Assembly (NCBI GenBank): GCA_017533605.1
Contig: JAFWKF010000004.1
Coordinates: 1-64,000 of the forward strand
Length of the DNA: 64,000 nucleotides
Origin: Candidatus Saccharimonadota bacterium
Lineage (GTDB): Bacteria; Patescibacteriota; Saccharimonadia; Saccharimonadales; Saccharimonadaceae
Direction of reading: 5' to 3'
In this document: piece by piece, positions 41,664 to 50,614 of the stretch
How the letters are laid out: the number at the start of each line of letters is the position of its first letter
How positions within the stretch are numbered: the first letter of the stretch is position 1
Program-made: the position numbers and the translations under genes
Notes under the pieces: model-generated
What the model was told of the DNA's origin: nothing
The model's database searches: none
Seen by the model: the letters and a program-made list of their open reading frames with translations, nothing else

Positions 41664-42294
41664 AACACGGACGGGTGACAGCTCTGGAAGGGGACCCCAA
41701 AATGTTTTGCGAAGCAAAAATTTTGGGGAAGGAGAAGAGCTGGCAGGACCCGTCCGAGGTTATATTAAATTATCTCAGGCGGCAAAGGCTTTTAATTACG
41801 ACTTCCGCGGCAAAGTAGTTCTAGACATCGGTTCTTCCACTGGTGGCTTTACTAAGTATGCCCTAGATCACGGCGCCACTAGAGTCATTGCCATTGAGAA
41901 GGGCACTAACCAAATGGAAACCCCCTTGCGTTTTGACCCCCGCATCGACCTCCACGAAAAAACCGATATTTTTAACGTAAGGAACCTCATCCCAGATGTC
42001 ATCGTTGCGGATGTTTCATTTATTTCGCTAACCAAAATCTTAGCTCATGCCAGAGATTATTTAGCAGATCGCCACACTGAATTTTTAGTCATGCTAAAGC
42101 CTCAATTTGAGGCCAAGCCTTCTGAGTTAATTAAAGGTGTAGTTAAAAACGAAAAAATCCGCCGCGAAATCATTAAAAATTTTGAAACATGGCTCAAAAA
42201 TAATCATCTTGTAATTTTGAATAAACGCGATAACCAACTAAAAGGCAAAACCGGCAATACGGAGAGATTTTATTTACTCAAAAAAGGTATATAA
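41638..42294 (+). CDS. tlyA: TlyA-type rRNA methyltransferase (FtsJ fold), element at N-terminus
   Basis: TlyA enzymes 2'-O-methylate rRNA cytidines. The FtsJ-like core is present: RGYIKLSQAAKAF, SAM motif VVLDIGSSTGGFTKYAL, then DVIVADVSFISLTKIL and LVMLKPQFEAKP with KGVV. The N-terminal S4 RNA-binding domain of standard TlyA is missing. Upstream of RGYIKL the frame runs through a palindromic element, so the first about 40 residues (from MPTAKERNK) are element-coded or overlap efp. The start is uncertain: ATG 41638 is chosen, but a CTG after the AAGGAG inside the element (near 41740) is an alternative. Residual substrate specificity unknown. Confidence 0.82.
   Translation: MPTAKERNKTRTGDSSGRGPQNVLRSKNFGEGEELAGPVRGYIKLSQAAKAFNYDFRGKVVLDIGSSTGGFTKYALDHGATRVIAIEKGTNQMETPLRFDPRIDLHEKTDIFNVRNLIPDVIVADVSFISLTKILAHARDYLADRHTEFLVMLKPQFEAKPSELIKGVVKNEKIRREIIKNFETWLKNNHLVILNKRDNQLKGKTGNTERFYLLKKGI
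41668..41756 (+). repeat. In-frame palindromic element, family 2, copy at efp/tlyA junction
   Basis: P1 is CGGACGGGT (41668-41676) with ACCCGTCCG (41748-41756), a perfect 9 bp. P2 is CAGCTCT/AGAGCTG. P3 is a long hairpin CCCCAAAAT-TTTTGC with GAA loop (41696-41729), with one bulge. Junctions TGAC, CTGGAAGGGGA, AAGGAGA and GGCAGGA are the same as in argS, while P1, P2 and P3 arms differ but stay paired. Confidence 0.85.
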
Positions 42295-42333
42295 AGCTTG
42301 CAAAAATAATTATTTACGTCTATAATTATAAGC

Positions 42334-43380
42334 ATGAACTTATTGCATGGCGTGGGCGATTTCTTCTCCCTAGATATAGGAACGAACTCGATGCGAATAG
42401 TCCAACTTTCCGGCGGCAGCCAGCGTGGTTGGTCTCTTCAAAAATTTGCATATGTCCCGATTACTCCACAACTAACCCAAGATTCATCGGATCTTGGTAA
42501 AAAACGCCTCGGCGAGGCTATTCTTGGTGCTGTCAACCAAGCCGGCATCAAAACTAAAAACATCGCTGTCGGTCTCCCGGCCAGTAAAACATTTACTTCC
42601 ATTGTCGAAACCGAAACTCTCCCTGAAAAGGAGCTAAAGAAAGCCTTTAAATATGAAATTGATAAATATGTTCCTATGGCCATGAGCGATGCCAAGGCAG
42701 ATTACACTATTCTAGGTCCTAGCCCTAACGACCCCGCCAAAACAGAAGTTCTAGTTAGCTCAGTTGCTAAAGATTACGCCGAAAACGTCATGGAGATGAT
42801 TGAAAAAACTGGTCTCAATATTGTCGCTATGGAACCCGAGCCTCTCGCGATGGCAAGAGCTCTGAATATTCCAGGCGCTATTGACGCTACTATGATAGTA
42901 GATTTCGGTGAAAATTCTACAGACTTAGTAATCACCTTCAAAGACCAACCTAGACTCGTGCGTTCCGTTCCAGGTGGTCTTACCGTTTTAGTTAAAGCTG
43001 TAGCCAACGGTCTCAATATCCGTGAAGATCAAGCCAGGCAATATATCTTGAAATTCGGTCTCGACCAAAATCAAGCCGAAGGCCAAGTCTTTAGAATCTT
43101 GAATACTCATCTCGATTCTTTTGCTTCCGAACTTACTAAATCCGTCCGCTTCTTCCAGACTAAATACTTAGGTGGCAAAGTCGGCGGTATTGTCTTATCC
43201 GGCTATGCTGGCGTGATACCATTACTCACTGAATTTATCGAAACTAAAACCAACGTTCCTACCATGAAAGGCAACCCATGGCAGCTAGTTCGCACTACTA
43301 CCGAACAACAGCGCATGTTAATGAATGTCGCCAGCGAATTTGCTGTGGCAATTGGTTTGTCAGAAAGGAGTAACGACTAA
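42334..43380 (+). CDS. pilM: Type IV pilus assembly actin-like protein PilM
   Basis: PilM is the cytoplasmic actin-like ring component of the pilus machine that binds the PilN N-terminus. The 348-residue protein has the FSLDIGTNSMRIVQL phosphate-binding start, and PEKELKKAFKYEIDKYVPM (conserved YEIEKYIP block). Other actin-fold motifs are VDFGENSTDLVI and GGIVLSGYAGVIPLL. TATAAT lies 7 nt before ATG. It is first in the cluster pilM-N-O-(small)-B-T-C followed by pilins and prepilin peptidase. Confidence 0.94.
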   Translation: MNLLHGVGDFFSLDIGTNSMRIVQLSGGSQRGWSLQKFAYVPITPQLTQDSSDLGKKRLGEAILGAVNQAGIKTKNIAVGLPASKTFTSIVETETLPEKELKKAFKYEIDKYVPMAMSDAKADYTILGPSPNDPAKTEVLVSSVAKDYAENVMEMIEKTGLNIVAMEPEPLAMARALNIPGAIDATMIVDFGENSTDLVITFKDQPRLVRSVPGGLTVLVKAVANGLNIREDQARQYILKFGLDQNQAEGQVFRILNTHLDSFASELTKSVRFFQTKYLGGKVGGIVLSGYAGVIPLLTEFIETKTNVPTMKGNPWQLVRTTTEQQRMLMNVASEFAVAIGLSERSND

Positions 43381-44591
43381 TGGCCCGTGAAATTAACCTC
43401 GTACCAGATATCAAAGGGGAAATGATTAAGACCCTCAAGCTTCGCAATCTAATTTTCTTCCTCTGTGTTATTGTAGCAATTGCTAGTACGGTAATTACAA
43501 TTTTGTTTGGCCTTATTGTAGGCGGCCAACAGCTTGCTCTTACTAGCAAGCAAGATGCCATCAAAAGTCTTTCCGCCAAACTTAATTCCTATAGCGATTT
43601 AAATGATTTTCTTACCATCAAGGACCAGCTAAGCAATATCTCCACTATTGCTAATAATAAGCAAGTGCTTTCTCGCACTTTTAATACTCTTTCAGCACTT
43701 CTACCTACTGGCGCTGATAAAATTACCATTTCAGAATTATCAGTTAACCTATCCGGCGACCAACCAACTTTCTCTTTTGACGCACAAGCCAACGCCGGTC
43801 AAGAGCCATTTATCGACTACAACGTCTTAGACTCATTCAAAAAGAGTATGCAGTATATGCGCTACGATTACGGCAATTATGTCGATAAATCCGGCAATAC
43901 TATCCCAGCCTATTGTATTATCGAACACGGTGATGATGGCTCCTTGCTTTCAGATAGCTCTAGAGGCCTCTATGCCTTCTGGACTATAGATGAAGAAGGC
44001 TGTAACCCAACCAAAGCCAGCGACACATCCGATACTGATGCTGATCCCGAAAAAGAAAGCGACATCAAGCAAACTACTAAGCAAGATAGTTATTCTTACG
44101 AAGAATACAATGGCAAAAAAGTAGTTCGCATTTGGCGCACGCCACAATTTTCCGATTGGTATAAAGAAAAGGAAACTGAAGGCAAGCCTTACATGAGTTT
44201 AGATGGCGTCATCTCGAACGTAGAACACTTTGAAAGTGCATGCATTACTTATACTGGAGACAATAGCCAAAGCAGCGCCAATCCAAAATGGACTGAGTCC
44301 AATGAAAGCTGTCATTTAATCCCAGCCGATACCGATGGAATCAAGATTTCAGAATCTTCCAACGGTAAAGGCGCTTCAGATGAATTGGTTTTGCGTTTTT
44401 CCGCTACCATTTCTCTTGCCCCAGAAGTTTATAAATTTAGTAATCATCATGTTATTGCTATTCCGCCATCCGGTCGCCGCAATGTCACCGACTCTTATGT
44501 CCAAATCCAAGCCATGTTTGGTGAACGTGCCGCCGATTGCGAAGAAGGTGATACATCCTGCAATAATAAAGCTAATGAAGGAGAAGAATAA
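43380..44591 (+). CDS. pilN: Type IV pilus alignment protein PilN-like, enlarged
   Basis: The short cytoplasmic N-terminus AREINLVPDIK is the PilM-binding motif (INLLP-type), followed by a membrane helix at about 24-50 and a coiled segment. Most PilN proteins are about 200 residues. This one is 403 because of an outer insertion from about 150 to 330 with several cysteines (IPAYCII, EEGCNPT, SACITYT, ESCHLIPA). The ATG overlaps the pilM stop. The enlarged outer domain may reflect adaptation to the unusual envelope. Confidence 0.85.
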   Translation: MAREINLVPDIKGEMIKTLKLRNLIFFLCVIVAIASTVITILFGLIVGGQQLALTSKQDAIKSLSAKLNSYSDLNDFLTIKDQLSNISTIANNKQVLSRTFNTLSALLPTGADKITISELSVNLSGDQPTFSFDAQANAGQEPFIDYNVLDSFKKSMQYMRYDYGNYVDKSGNTIPAYCIIEHGDDGSLLSDSSRGLYAFWTIDEEGCNPTKASDTSDTDADPEKESDIKQTTKQDSYSYEEYNGKKVVRIWRTPQFSDWYKEKETEGKPYMSLDGVISNVEHFESACITYTGDNSQSSANPKWTESNESCHLIPADTDGIKISESSNGKGASDELVLRFSATISLAPEVYKFSNHHVIAIPPSGRRNVTDSYVQIQAMFGERAADCEEGDTSCNNKANEGEE

Positions 44592-45460
44592 TGGCTAAAG
44601 AAATTGCAATCGGCAAAAGAGCCAAAATCACCGAAGCCCAACAATATATGCTTTTGTCTGTTCTTGGCGCATCAATCTTCCTTGGCGTAGCCATCTCTCT
44701 CACTTCTCATTTTATTCAACAAATATCCTTTAATGCCAAAGTAATTATGGCCGAAGACGAGGCTATTGTAGCCTACTCTAATGTTATTAAATCTACTGGC
44801 ATTTGCAAAAGTCCTAGTGGTAATGTTTATTCCAGCGAAGAGCTCGCCAAATGTGACCCAGAAAGTATAGAAGCTTCTGAAATTCCAAATACTTTGCGTG
44901 CTAACATTCTTCAGAATCTAGCTGCTAATGATGCCCTTTATTCCGTACAAAAAGAAAGCAACTCTAACTGTATCAACTCTAGCACGGGCAAAAGCTACAC
45001 TTATAAAGAGCTTAACAAAATTTACAACAATGCCAGTGGCGCTTCCGAGCTTCAAGCTGCTAGCCAGCTTATTAAGAGCTGCTCGGCTTTGCGCGTGATC
45101 CCAGACGCACTTCCTGCCTTCAAAAACGAAGAAGCTCTCATGGCTAGCCTAAACAAACTCTTTAACATTTCAAATTGGCAACCAGAGTCTATCAGCCCTA
45201 GCGGCAGCACTGCCGTTTCTAGTTTAGCTCCAGGGCTAAATACTATTTCCGTTACTCTTTCTGTAGAGACAGATACCGCTACCACCATGAGTGTTCTAAA
45301 TAATATTGAGCGTTCAATTCGTGAGTTTAATATCACTCGCGCCACTATAGGCTGGGAGAGTGATAGCAGACTATCTCTCCAAGCCCAAGCAGAAGCATAC
45401 TACATGGATGAATCCAGTATTACCGAAACTCTAAAAACTATAAAAGCGGAGGATAAATAA
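44591..45460 (+). CDS. pilO: Type IV pilus alignment protein PilO-like
   Basis: The 289-residue protein has a short basic N-terminus, one membrane helix at about 19-42 and an outer region with a ferredoxin-like end domain (SVTLSVETDTATTMSVLNNIERSIREFNI is typical of PilO/PilN folds). A pair of cysteines lies near 77 and 90. It starts at the end of pilN with a 1-nt overlap. PilN and PilO heterodimers link the platform to outer parts of the pilus machine. Confidence 0.82.
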   Translation: MAKEIAIGKRAKITEAQQYMLLSVLGASIFLGVAISLTSHFIQQISFNAKVIMAEDEAIVAYSNVIKSTGICKSPSGNVYSSEELAKCDPESIEASEIPNTLRANILQNLAANDALYSVQKESNSNCINSSTGKSYTYKELNKIYNNASGASELQAASQLIKSCSALRVIPDALPAFKNEEALMASLNKLFNISNWQPESISPSGSTAVSSLAPGLNTISVTLSVETDTATTMSVLNNIERSIREFNITRATIGWESDSRLSLQAQAEAYYMDESSITETLKTIKAEDK

Positions 45461-45463
45461 ATT

Positions 45464-45742
45464 ATGAAAACAGATTTAGCCAGCTCAATCGGCGTTGCTA
45501 TTTTAGGCATCCTTATCTCCTATTTTGTCTGCAATCTTTTTATTGGTCCCATCGAAGACGTCTCATTTAATACCGTCAGTTCTTCCGTGAATGTTAATTT
45601 AACTGAACCAGATGTAGAGGTGTTTAATTATAAAGCCCTTAATCCTACAGTTGAAGTGTATGTTGGTGATTGTACTGTGTATAATGAAATTGGCGAATGT
45701 GTTGATGTTCCTGAAGAAGCCGCAGACCAAGGAGGCAACTAA
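45464..45742 (+). CDS. Small membrane protein in PilP position
   Basis: The 92-residue protein has one membrane helix at about 8-28 (VAILGILISYFVCNLFIGPIE) and a short outer part with two cysteines (GDCTVYNEIGECVD). It lies 3 nt after pilO and overlaps pilB by 1 nt. Sequence does not match PilP, but position suggests a pilus-specific accessory protein. Confidence 0.7.
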   Translation: MKTDLASSIGVAILGILISYFVCNLFIGPIEDVSFNTVSSSVNVNLTEPDVEVFNYKALNPTVEVYVGDCTVYNEIGECVDVPEEAADQGGN

Positions 45743-47502
45743 TGGCTCTTTTAACTAGAGATGCCGAAGAAAAAATAGTTAATCTCCTCCTAAGTGAGGG
45801 GCTTGCTGATATTAGTTTAGTCAGCGCCATTAAACAACAAGCCGATTCCGAGGGCAAATCACCTCTTGCTGAATTAATCAATCGCAAACTCATTAGCGAC
45901 GACATGGTAGCTCGTGCTACTGCTGCCATTATTGGCGTGCCCTATGTTGAACTAAAAAATATCACCCTTGATCAAGATACTTTATCAAGAATTCCTGCCG
46001 AAGCTTCTTCTCGCGTCATGGCTGTACCGCTTGGCGAAAAAGACGGCATGCTAAATATTGCCATGCTAGACGTCACCAATGTCCAAGCCACCGACTATCT
46101 TTCTAACCTCATTAATCAACCTATTCGCGTCTGGATGGCATCCGAACGTGGCATCCGTGAAATGCTTGAACAGTATCATGGTGACTTTTCTGGTGTCAAA
46201 GAAGCCGTTCGCGAAACCGATACCGAAGCCAACGAAGCCCGTTCCGATGTTAAAACAATTGTGCAAGACTCACCAATTTCTAAAGCTCTTACTACAATTC
46301 TAAGTTACGCTGCTAAAACCAAAGCTTCAGATATTCACATTGAACCGCTTGAAAATTCTCTCATTATCCGCTGTCGCATTGATGGCGTTTTGCGCAAAAT
46401 CATGGAGCTTCCTAAAACCATCGCTCCAGCACTTGTTTCCCGTATCAAGATTTTATCCAATCTTAAAATTGATGAGCACCGCGTTCCTCAGGACGGCCAG
46501 TTTACAGTTCTAGTTGACGACCAAGAGATTGACCTTCGTATCGCAATTTCACCAGTTACTTGGGGCGAACAAGTCGTAATTCGTCTTCTTGATAAAACTG
46601 GTGTTTCCATGGAAATTGAAAAAATGGGCATGAGTGGTCGTGCTCTCCGCGACGTCTTAGAGGGAATTAAAAAACCAAATGGCATGATTTTAACTTCTGG
46701 TCCTACTGGTTCTGGTAAGTCTACTACTCTTTATGCTTTAATTCAGCAAATCAAATCTGAAGCCATTAACATTGTTACTTTGGAAGACCCAGTTGAGTAC
46801 AAAATGGATGGTATTAATCAAATTCAGGTTAACGTTGATGCTGGTCTTACCTTTGCGTCTGGTCTTCGCTCCATTCTCCGTCAAGACCCTGACGTAGTGA
46901 TGGTCGGTGAGATTCGCGATTCCGAAACTGCCGGCCTTGCCGTGCAAGCTGCTCTTACTGGTCACTTAGTCTTTAGTACCCTCCACACCAACTCGGCCGC
47001 CGGCATCTTGCCGCGTCTTCTAGATATGGGAATTGAGCCATTCCTTCTTGCTTCCACCCTAAACGTTGTTATTGGCCAGCGTCTTGTTCGCCGCATTACC
47101 GAGAAACGTGACACTTTCAAATCTTCCGAAGTAGAGACCAAGGGAATTAACGCCATCGTTGGTGATTTATTGCCTAAAGACAAAGAATCTGTCACTAGCG
47201 TCAGTGAAGATTTAGGCTACCCAGGCCTACCAGTTAAAAATGATGAATATTACATGTTGTCTAAAGGTATGGATTCTAAAGAAACCCCAGGCGGTTATTC
47301 CGGCCGTGCTGGTCTTTATGAAACTATCGTAGTTGATGAAGATATTCAGAAAACCATTATTTCTCATGCCACTGCCAACGAAATTATGCGCCTTGCCAAA
47401 GCCAAAGGTACTGTAACCATGCGCCAAGACGGAGTCTTAAAAGCTTTGTCTGGCATAACAACATTAGAGGAGGTCAACCGCGTAGCTAGTGATTTGTCAT
47501 AA
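45742..47502 (+). CDS. pilB: Type IV pilus extension ATPase PilB
   Basis: PilB powers pilus polymerisation. The 586-residue protein has an N-terminal GspE-N/MshEN-type domain to about 150, and Walker A TSGPTGSGKSTT near 322. The Asp box, Walker B DPDVVMVGEIRDSETAGLA near 384 and the His box TGHLVFSTLHTNSAA are present. The C-terminal subdomain that normally has four zinc cysteines (CxxC) near VRRIC lacks them here (QRLVRRITEKRDTFK), so it is zinc-free. The gene is followed 18 nt later by pilT. Confidence 0.95.
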   Translation: MALLTRDAEEKIVNLLLSEGLADISLVSAIKQQADSEGKSPLAELINRKLISDDMVARATAAIIGVPYVELKNITLDQDTLSRIPAEASSRVMAVPLGEKDGMLNIAMLDVTNVQATDYLSNLINQPIRVWMASERGIREMLEQYHGDFSGVKEAVRETDTEANEARSDVKTIVQDSPISKALTTILSYAAKTKASDIHIEPLENSLIIRCRIDGVLRKIMELPKTIAPALVSRIKILSNLKIDEHRVPQDGQFTVLVDDQEIDLRIAISPVTWGEQVVIRLLDKTGVSMEIEKMGMSGRALRDVLEGIKKPNGMILTSGPTGSGKSTTLYALIQQIKSEAINIVTLEDPVEYKMDGINQIQVNVDAGLTFASGLRSILRQDPDVVMVGEIRDSETAGLAVQAALTGHLVFSTLHTNSAAGILPRLLDMGIEPFLLASTLNVVIGQRLVRRITEKRDTFKSSEVETKGINAIVGDLLPKDKESVTSVSEDLGYPGLPVKNDEYYMLSKGMDSKETPGGYSGRAGLYETIVVDEDIQKTIISHATANEIMRLAKAKGTVTMRQDGVLKALSGITTLEEVNRVASDLS

Positions 47503-47520
47503 CCTATACGGGAAAATATT

Positions 47521-48633
47521 ATGGAAAACAATACACCAACAGCCAATATACCAACAAACGTGCCGGCTACTAACACGCTCAAAATTGAAACTTTACTAGA
47601 AGAATGTATCCGCCGCAATGCTTCAGATTTGCATCTTCAATATGGCCTTCCTCCAATTTTACGCGTAGATGGCGCTCTTACTCCCGTTGCTGGTTCAAGT
47701 CCTCTGAATGAAGAAACCGTTCGTAGTCTCATTTTCGCCACTCTAGATGAAGAACAACAAAAAATCCTCATTAAAGATAAAGAATTTGATTATTCCTTCG
47801 CCTTTGGCGATATTGCGCGTTTCCGTGTTAATGCTTTTAACGAACGTGGCAAACTCGCTGCCGCCTTCCGTCTTATTCCTAATCAAATCAAAGGCATCAA
47901 TGACCTCGGCATGCCAGCCATCGTTGAAACTTTTGCTGACTTCCCGCGCGGCTTAGTGCTTGTTACCGGCCCTACTGGTTCTGGTAAATCTACTACTTTA
48001 GCTGCCCTAGTTGATAAAATCAACCGCGAAAAATCCACGCATATTATTACTATTGAGGATCCAATTGAATTTACACACAAATCTCAGCGTTCTGTCATTG
48101 CCCAGCGCGAGGTTCATTATGATACCTTTAGCTTTGCTGCCGCTCTTCGCTCAGTTCTTCGTGAAGACCCGGATGTTGTTTTAATTGGTGAGATGCGTGA
48201 TCTAGAAACAATTCAGGCCGCTATTACTATTGCTGAGACCGGCCACCTTGTCTTCGCTACACTTCACACTAATTCCGCCGCTCAATCTATTGACCGTATG
48301 ATTGATGTCTTCCCATCTCACCAGCAACCTCAAGTTCGCTCGCAGTTATCTAATATGCTCATGGCCGTCTGCGCCCAACGCCTCGTGCCCGCCATTGGTG
48401 GTGGTCGTGTTGTCGCTGCCGAAATTATGGTCGCTAACTCCGCTATTCGCTCCCTTATTCGTGATGGTAAAACTCACCAGATTGATACTGCTATCCAAAC
48501 TGGTGCCGATCAAGGTATGCAGACTATGGATCGTACTCTCGCTAAGCTCGTGCAAACTGGTGTTATTACTTACGACTCCGCTCGCGAATATGCCGTAGAT
48601 ATTAACGAACTAAACAGGTTAGTAAAGGGCTAA
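47521..48633 (+). CDS. pilT: Type IV pilus retraction ATPase PilT
   Basis: The 370-residue protein has Walker A TGPTGSGKSTTLA near 151, Walker B EDPDVVLIGEMRDLETIQAA near 218, and TGHLVFATLHTNSAAQSIDRMIDVFP, the PilT signature. The N-terminal segment ASDLHLQYGLPPILRVDG is also typical. A retraction motor next to pilB indicates that the pili can be retracted, consistent with twitching or host pulling. Confidence 0.95.
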   Translation: MENNTPTANIPTNVPATNTLKIETLLEECIRRNASDLHLQYGLPPILRVDGALTPVAGSSPLNEETVRSLIFATLDEEQQKILIKDKEFDYSFAFGDIARFRVNAFNERGKLAAAFRLIPNQIKGINDLGMPAIVETFADFPRGLVLVTGPTGSGKSTTLAALVDKINREKSTHIITIEDPIEFTHKSQRSVIAQREVHYDTFSFAAALRSVLREDPDVVLIGEMRDLETIQAAITIAETGHLVFATLHTNSAAQSIDRMIDVFPSHQQPQVRSQLSNMLMAVCAQRLVPAIGGGRVVAAEIMVANSAIRSLIRDGKTHQIDTAIQTGADQGMQTMDRTLAKLVQTGVITYDSAREYAVDINELNRLVKG

Positions 48634-48634
48634 A

Positions 48635-49840
48635 ATGAAACGCTTCAACTATAAAGCCAAGGAAAAGGAAACCGGCAAAATCGTTAAAGGCAACATCCAG
48701 GCCGAGAACGAACAAACCGCCGGCCGCCTGCTCATTGAGCAAGGCTACATTCCTCAGTCTGTAGTTGAAGAAGGCACCGGCTTATTCGGTAATAAGAGTC
48801 GTGTTACCGGTAAAGACCGTATTATGTTTACTCGCCAGCTCTCTACTCTTATTGGTGCTGGCCTCCCACTTGCCACCTCGCTTCGCACTGTTGCCGAACA
48901 AACCCAGGGCAAAGCCATGAAGGCCATCGTAGAAGAAATATTAACTAATGTCGAATCTGGTAAAACACTGTATGATTCATTTTCCCAGTATCCTGATATA
49001 TTCAACGGCGTTTATCTCGCTCTCATCCGTGCTGGCGAAACTTCCGGTACTCTAGATCTTGCTCTTAAACGCCTTGCCGACCAAGAGGAAAAAGACGCCG
49101 CCATGATGAGCAAAATCAAAGGCGCTCTTGTATATCCGGCAATCATTTTAGTTGTTATTATCGCCGTGCTTGCCTTCATGATGGTCATGGTAGTTCCGCA
49201 AGTTAAGGACCTTTACGAAGACATGGGCGAAGAATTACCAGGTCTTACCCAATTCCTTGTTAATATTTCAGACTTCTTCGGCGCTTTCTGGTGGTTAGTA
49301 CTCCTTATTGTAGCCGCTATTGCTGGCGCTATCTGGTACGCCGTCAAAAAGACTCCCGTTGGTCGCCGAATTTCCGATACCTTTAAACTTAATGTTCCAA
49401 TTTTTGGCGGTCTCTTCCGCAAACTCTATGTTTCACGTTTTGCTCGCACCGCCGAAATGATGCTCGCCACCGGTGTACCGATGTTAGATTCGGTCAAAAT
49501 CGCTATTGATGCCACCAACAACGTAGTGGTAGAAAGTGAATATTCTAAATCTCTAGAAACCATCAAAGGTGGCAAACCATTATCTGAAGCCCTTAAAGAT
49601 CGTAATTACATGCTCCCGCTTGTCCCACAAATGGCTAGTATCGGTGAGGAATCTGGTAAGATTGATGAAATGCTCGGTAAAGCCGCTCAAGTGTACGAAA
49701 ATGAGCTCGATGAACAAATTAATAATATTTCTACAATGATTGAACCTATTCTTATGGTCATTATGGCTGGCCTTATTGGTGTAGTGGTTGGTGGTACTTT
49801 GCTACCTATTTACTCCCTTGTCAATTCCGTTGCCACATAA
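48635..49840 (+). CDS. pilC: Type IV pilus platform protein PilC
   Basis: The 401-residue inner-membrane platform protein has two T2SS-F domains. The first holds FTRQLSTLIGAGLPLATSL and DSFSQYPDIFNGVYLALIRAGETSG near 120. The second holds RFARTAEMMLATGVPMLDSVKIA near 275 and MLPLVPQMASIGEESGKIDEML near 330. Three main membrane helices lie near 170, 220 and 375. It starts 1 nt after the pilT stop. Confidence 0.95.
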   Translation: MKRFNYKAKEKETGKIVKGNIQAENEQTAGRLLIEQGYIPQSVVEEGTGLFGNKSRVTGKDRIMFTRQLSTLIGAGLPLATSLRTVAEQTQGKAMKAIVEEILTNVESGKTLYDSFSQYPDIFNGVYLALIRAGETSGTLDLALKRLADQEEKDAAMMSKIKGALVYPAIILVVIIAVLAFMMVMVVPQVKDLYEDMGEELPGLTQFLVNISDFFGAFWWLVLLIVAAIAGAIWYAVKKTPVGRRISDTFKLNVPIFGGLFRKLYVSRFARTAEMMLATGVPMLDSVKIAIDATNNVVVESEYSKSLETIKGGKPLSEALKDRNYMLPLVPQMASIGEESGKIDEMLGKAAQVYENELDEQINNISTMIEPILMVIMAGLIGVVVGGTLLPIYSLVNSVAT

Positions 49841-49911
49841 ACCACTTGATTTTTAGATTATTTTAAGTTACTATAAGCATAAGGATAAAAAATCTAAGAA
49901 AGGATTTATTT

Positions 49912-50562
49912 ATGGCTAAAGCAAATATTAACTCTAAACAAGGTTTCACCATCATCGAGGTCGTGCTTGTGCTTGCTATCGCAGGTCTTATCTTCCTCAT
50001 GGTCTTCGTAGCGCTCCCTGCTCTTCAGCGCTCACAACGCGATACCGCTCGTCGTAACGATATGTCACGCGTTGATACCTCGCTTGTACAATACCAAACC
50101 AACCATAGCAACCAAGCAGTTAATCTACCTAGCGAAGGTTCATGGGCATCATTTGATGATGGTTCCTTTGGCGATGGTTGTACCAGCAACTCAGCTTGTG
50201 CCTTTATTCGCGACTATATGAATACTGGTTCCTCCGAAAACGACGGTAAACCTAATAATTTCGAAGATCCAGATGGTACCGCATATAGTTTAGTTATTAC
50301 TAAAAACTGGGCTGATGGCGTAGACGCAGCTAGTGGTCCTAATATGCGAGACACTAACCAATCCCATAGCAAACTTGGTAAAAACGCCGACGAGAACTAT
50401 ACCATTGTAGACGATGGTGGTAGTTCTTATGATGATCATGTTATTTATATTATTCCGGGCGGTCGCTGCGTAGGTGATGCAGCCACTCCATCCACCAAAC
50501 GCCACTTTGCGATTCTTTATCGCTTGGAAGGTGCTGGTACCTACTGTATCGACGATCAGTAG
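49912..50562 (+). CDS. Type IV prepilin, probable major pilin
   Basis: The 216-residue prepilin has a class III leader ending KQG, cleaved before FTIIEVVLVLAIAGLIFLMVF with the required Glu at position 5. An alpha-spine with the ALPALQRSQRDTARRND turn follows, then a globular domain with cysteines (GDGCTSNSACAFI, GGRCVG, GTYCIDD). The start ATG 49912 follows AGAAAGGA in a leader of its own. A strong two-way terminator separates it from a related, inverted pilin gene. Confidence 0.92.
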   Translation: MAKANINSKQGFTIIEVVLVLAIAGLIFLMVFVALPALQRSQRDTARRNDMSRVDTSLVQYQTNHSNQAVNLPSEGSWASFDDGSFGDGCTSNSACAFIRDYMNTGSSENDGKPNNFEDPDGTAYSLVITKNWADGVDAASGPNMRDTNQSHSKLGKNADENYTIVDDGGSSYDDHVIYIIPGGRCVGDAATPSTKRHFAILYRLEGAGTYCIDDQ

Positions 50563-50574
50563 AATTAAGCCTAC

Positions 50575-50606
50575 AAAAATTCCCCTTTAACAAGGGGAAT
50601 TTTTTT
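50575..50606. terminator. Bidirectional terminator between convergent pilin genes
   Basis: AAATTCCCCTT (50577-50587) pairs perfectly with AAGGGGAATTT (50592-50602), with A-tract before and T-tract after, so it can end transcription from both sides. Confidence 0.92.
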
Positions 50607-50614
50607 AGCTTCTT

